From Rhynchosporium graminicola (Eukaryota; Ascomycota; Leotiomycetes; Helotiales; Ploettnerulaceae): a DNA stretch of 64,000 nucleotides. Shown here piece by piece: positions 59,536-64,000 of the stretch; within the stretch, counting starts at the first letter, position 1, and each line of letters opens with the position of its first letter. The stretch lies in contig FJUW01000036.1 in assembly GCA_900074885.1 (NCBI GenBank), forward strand, positions 62,001-126,000. Direction: 5' to 3'. Under the pieces are notes generated by a model. The model was not told where the DNA came from, ran no database searches, and saw only the letters and a program-made list of their open reading frames with translations. The position numbers and the translations under genes are program-made.

Positions 59536-62500
59536 CTACTTGCGCCCCCTCGCAAGCAGTTTTTCTCCCAACTCAGCCACCGCATTTCCCCAAGAATCCT
59601 TCGTAGCGTACCCCTTCTCCTCAACAACATTCCCACATCTAGTCAAGAGAAACTCGCCCATCTTCGGCTCGTTGAAGCGCTCGCCATACACAACGCTAGC
59701 TCGCGGGAACATCTCGACATGAATGCCAATATTCCCGGATGTACTGGTAAGCTGGAAATTGACCTCGATTTTCGTCGTTAGGGGTGCGATAAGCAGAGAG
59801 GACTTGATCAAGATCGAATCGTCGGACGTTTTGCTGATGTTCGTTGGACAACTGATCGTCAAGAGTCGGATGTCATCCACAACTTTGCTGGCTTTGTTCC
59901 ATGAGGTACTAACTGCATTAAGGAGATCCTTAACTTGGGTCTGGTTTTGAGGCAGCCCGCGAACGTGATCTCTGATGCTCTGGAGGAAGAAATCTTTCTC
60001 TGCAGTTAAAGGAAGAGGGTTTCTCTCTCTGTTGGCGCCGATGTACCATAAGTCAATTCTCGAGCTGACTGGCTGCTTGGCAGGGCTAACCGAGCTGTTG
60101 GCCAGGAAAGAGGATGCGTCAAAGACTAGCTCAATTTCTTTGCGATAGGTCATCGAGGTTGTTGTGCCAGAGACTCCAGTGATTGTCCAGCCATGTTTCT
60201 TCTCTATGGCATCGACTTTGTCTGTAGAGGTTAGTCTAATTCGTTGTATAAGGCGTTGCAAAGCTTACCTTTTAGTACACTGATCTCACTCGAAGTCCAG
60301 CCTCTACACTCCTTTCTGACCTTCTCTGCTTCACGAATCTCCTCCAGGTACGTCTGCTTGCGCTCGTTTCCGGCCTCAATCTCTGACTCCTTGCCTTCCA
60401 GTTGTCTTCGCAAGTCAGCAATCAATTGCTTTTTCGCTTCGACATCAGCATCTACTGCGATGAGTTGCTGACGAGCATCACTCAACTCGTCCTGATCGCA
60501 GTTTGCAATCTCTTCTGCTGCAGATCGGAGATCAGCTTCATCGCGCTGGAGTTGCTCGGCCCGTCGAGTAAGTTCTGGCAGGACTGCTTCGAGCAGCTCT
60601 TGTTGATGATCAAGAATCTCTTCGTCTTCAATCATTCCTTCGGCAGATTTGAAAAGACCTTCTTTCAAGGTTCTGAGTAAAGTCATTCTCCAGTCATACC
60701 AGAGTCCCTTGCTCAGAAGTCTCGCATGCGTTTTGACATTCTTGAGTTGGTTATCCATCACAACTTTCATTTCTGGCGTTGCTGAGATGTACTCTCTGAA
60801 CAAAGGAGGATTTTCTTCGAATGTTTCAGTTTCAATCTCCCGAACGGTTTTGCGCCCTTCAGAGATGTATCTCTTAAGTTCTTGACATGCCTAGATAATG
60901 TCAGGACCGGCCATGGCATACGATAGGGGTTACTTACATGCTGGAATAGCTCAAGCATTGGTATAGTTGCAGCTCCAGCCGCGACACAATCTTCAAGTGC
61001 TATGTCTTTTTCTTCCTCGAGGGGTTTCATCGATGAACTAGGCGCGATGGTGTGTCTTCGTTTCGTAGTCGTCAATTCCATGAATCGAATACTAGTCATG
61101 TTCAAAAAGTCCTGAAGCTGAATTCTATCATCACCAAAACCATCCTCGTCAACTTCGGGATTTTCAACAGGAGTTTTCTCCACGGGAGGGCCAATCTCCT
61201 GGAGAGATACTCCGAATTCTGCGTCCTTAAATCGGGCTTGTTTGCGAGGTGTTGTTGCTGTGACCTTCTCTAGAGACGCGGTCGTTGGCGTCGAAGTTGA
61301 TTCCTCCATACTTTTGCGAGAGGCGCGAGTGACCCTTCCAGTTGTAGTTTCGGCTTTTGATGGAGGTGCTTGCAACTTGACAGTCTTGACTGGGCTGCCC
61401 TGGAGACCTTTCAGACGCTTCACACCCCCCGTGTCTTCGTCATCCTCCTCGTCGTCTAATTCCACAGGTCGTTTGCCAAGAATTCCCTTCGCAGCACCGA
61501 CATGCAGGCTCTTACGGCCTCTAAGAGGCTTCTTCTTGGGTGTCAAGCTCTGGATCATCTCTTTTAGATTGAGCGTCACGTCCCTCTCTTCTCCGGCTTG
61601 ATCTGCCTCCCGTTCCATGATCTTGCGGCCATTCTCGCGATCTTCTTCCTCCTGCCGCTCTTTGTCAAGTTCCTCTTCCATGGCTCGAGGATTCTCAAAA
61701 TGCACAACGGCCGAAGGCGCATCTCCTAGCTGACTAGGAACGAAGGACCTAGCCTGGTCTACAATAGAACCACGACGATCGAGTAATGCTGCTACTTTTG
61801 GAGAGCCGAGACCGGTCCTGTCCAGACCAACGCCCGATGATCGTCTTGGTTGGGGAGTGAGGAGGAAATTAGGAGTTGCTACTCCAGTAAATTTGTCTTG
61901 CTGGAAAAGTTTGTTTGGGGTTGCGAGTGTCTTCCCCTTGGCAGATTGAGGAGTTGAGGCTGCTGCTGCTTTAATTTCCTCTTTAAATAGCTTTTTGGGG
62001 GATGAGGTACGCATGATAACATTTTTGGATGGAGGAGTCTTGCTAGGAGTAGCGGCACGGGCAGGGAGAGGTGTGATCTGCTTCGACGGAGTTCCTGGCT
62101 TCTTGATGGGCGTGCCACCTGTGCTGTGTCTCGACTTGGGGGTTGTGGACTGCCGCGACTCCGCACTACGACGTAGACCCTTTCCTCTAAAGCCTGTCAA
62201 GCTAGGGCTTCCAGTCTCTGATGCTACGGTATGACTTGCAGCGGGGATCTTCGGTGGTGAATTTAATGGCACATCTGCGCGGAATGGGGAGCTGCCGAAG
62301 TCTGATTCCATCTCCATGATTTTCTTGGCCTGGGAGCGACTTCCAGTGCTTCGTTGGGGGGCGAGAATACCCCCAAGGGCCATGGTCATGTCCATACCTA
62401 TTGTGACATCTTGCTCACTGGTAGCTTCTCTGATGGACGACATGATTCCTCCTATAGCGACAGTCATGTCCATGGTTTCATCCTCTGCAGCGGACTCCAA

Positions 62501-63982
62501 ACTCTGTCGATTTCGTTTGCTCTGTGTCTTTTGATTCGCTGCCATCGAAGCTCGCCGTCTGGGTCTTGTGTCTGCAGTGGGGGGAGGAAGGACACCACCC
62601 ACGACAGTCGTAAATTCCATCGTCATATCCTCATCATCTGGCGATTTAGCCTCCTCTCGTGCAGGCTGAATATCTCCAATTGCCATTGTGAGATCCATGG
62701 TTTCATCACCCATCGCTGATTCATCCGCAGATGATCTTCTTCGACTGCTTTGACGGCGATTCGTTGGCATGGATTTCCGCCTCGATGGCGGAGCTTTTTG
62801 GGCATCATTTGAGATAATTCCCCCAAAAGCTCGTGTCACATCCATTGACATCTCATTATTCTCCAGCTTCTCTTCTGGTATGATGCGACCGACAGCTCGA
62901 GTAATATCCATAGTAATATCTTCCCCATCCGATTGTTCTGTGACTTCGTGAAAGACAGCTTTGAATGCAGGTGAAAAGGGATTGATATTTTCTTGATCCT
63001 GTAAAGATTCCAGGATTGGGTTCTTGTTTGGCCAAGGAGCAAAAGAGGCTACCACCTCTTCGTCTTCTTCCACATCCTCAGCATCTCCATTTTCGTCGAA
63101 GTCAATACCTTGAGTGCCAGCTTGACGAGCCGCTTCCCTCAGAGCTTCGTCGAGTCGGCTAGATCCGGTACTATCTCCAGAGACCATGGATGCCATCGAT
63201 ATATTTGTAGTCTCGCCCCCATCCAAGCTCATCAAAGTCCCATCATCCTCACTCGAGTCGCTATTCGAGATGTTTCCGTCATCTTCGATAATTTCTTCGG
63301 CATCTCCTGCAGAGCTGCCACTGAAAGGACTCGAAGAAAACCCATCGTCATCCGGATTGTTGAAATTCATTGGTGGTATCCCAGAGCTTCGTCGACGTTT
63401 CTTCTGGTGCAGATCTCGTTGGTGGGCCGGGCTGGCTGTAACAGTTTCCTCTTCGACCTGTTCCGGGGGAGTCGATGGAGGTTCTGAAGGATCAGAGTTC
63501 GAAGGCCCAGACGATCCATGATGTGGTGATCCTACATTTCCACCCGAGGCAGACGATGCTCTTCGAGTTGAATTGGTAGAATTGGAAGATGTAGTAGAAT
63601 CCTGGTATTCAACCACAACATCCCAGGTGTGAAGTGTTGCTTCAGGGGCGAAAGACACCCGTCTATTCGCGAGTGATTTCCTTCGCGCATCTCGTCGTGA
63701 TATGACCTCCTTCTCTAACTCCTTTCGTTCTTTCTCTTCGCGCGCACGCGCCGCAGCTTCTTGCTCCTCCTCCGTCCGTAAGGTCACTCTCGTCTCATTC
63801 ACAGCGGGATTGATAGCGACCTCGAAGGGATTTGCAAGTACGTCTGCTCCAGATACTGTTGCGCCAGGTGTCTCGAGGTGAAAATCGATCAACTTTTCCG
63901 TCTTCTGGGCTGATGGCGGGGTTGTCTTTTTTGGACTTCTGCGCGCTGAGATATGCGCCGGAATCTCTCGCAGAGGTGGCAT
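59536..63982 (-). CDS. spc7: Spc7/Spc105/KNL1 kinetochore scaffold
   Basis: Three exons on the minus strand (60938-63982, 60269-60890 and 59536-60221), giving 1,450 aa; both introns are 47 nt and keep the frame. This is the KNL1 subunit of the KMN network, which links centromeres to microtubules and recruits the spindle checkpoint. RVSF at residues 108-111 is the PP1-docking motif. Six MELT-like motifs (MDIT 358, MDVT 380, MDLT 429, MEFT 455, MDMT 504, MDMT 530) are the sites Mps1 phosphorylates to bind Bub3-Bub1. A basic, Ser/Pro-rich middle follows. The C-terminal third holds the Spc7 domain with a coiled coil (about 1100-1230) and the RWD region that contacts Mis12. The start MPPLREIPA is the first ATG of the frame. 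Confidence 0.95.
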
Positions 63983-64000
63983 TGTAAGTTTGAGGATGGA

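Noticed and set aside
61242..61601. 119-codon plus-strand frame
   Set aside because: It lies inside the long Spc7 exon on the opposite strand, in biased low-complexity sequence.

Overview
The window is nuclear DNA of a filamentous ascomycete (Pezizomycotina; a leotiomycete such as a Helotiales species is my best guess, not proven). The reasons are short introns of 43-122 nt with CTAAC-type branch sites, single-copy genes with fungal homologues (Utp4, Png1, Spc7, a TRK potassium transporter), and a repeat island whose decay shows C-to-T changes on both strands, the signature of repeat-induced point mutation (RIP).

Bases 1 to about 13,000 are an AT-rich island with no intact gene. It is a nest of three dead elements, all on the minus strand. 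A Fot1/pogo-type DNA transposon (about 4775-12995) is split by a complete Ty3-type LTR retrotransposon with a chromodomain (5769-12441; 372-bp LTRs; flanking duplication TTAGA). A second Ty3-type element (1 to about 4776) abuts the transposon on the left and runs off the window. Reading across the insertion site, with the duplication counted once, restores the transposase frame. The chromodomain element also carries a decayed coding-like stretch on the opposite strand between its integrase gene and its 3-prime LTR.

From 13 kb onward the DNA is normal gene space with long intergenic stretches. In order: an OPT-family oligopeptide transporter (18317-20764, +); a zinc-independent MDR oxidoreductase (24071-25259, -); a 3-hydroxyisobutyrate dehydrogenase-like enzyme (26515-27710, +); Utp4 of the small-subunit processome (27998-30687, +); Png1 with the active-site cysteine replaced by serine (35333-36847, +); a TRK potassium transporter (39668-42663, +); a serine/threonine-rich GPI-type wall protein (46580-47119, -); a small secreted eight-cysteine protein with a short second exon (47723-48283, -); an MFS sugar transporter (50510-52565, -); a two-domain ABM-like protein (57321-57947, -); and the kinetochore scaffold Spc7/KNL1 (59536-63982, -).

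The genes do not form a pathway or an obvious biosynthetic cluster. They are a mix of housekeeping genes, membrane transporters and two neighbouring secreted-protein genes. All splice structures were worked out by eye from reading frame and splice signals; two introns appear to use GC-AG boundaries. I found no tRNA, rRNA or CRISPR sequence.
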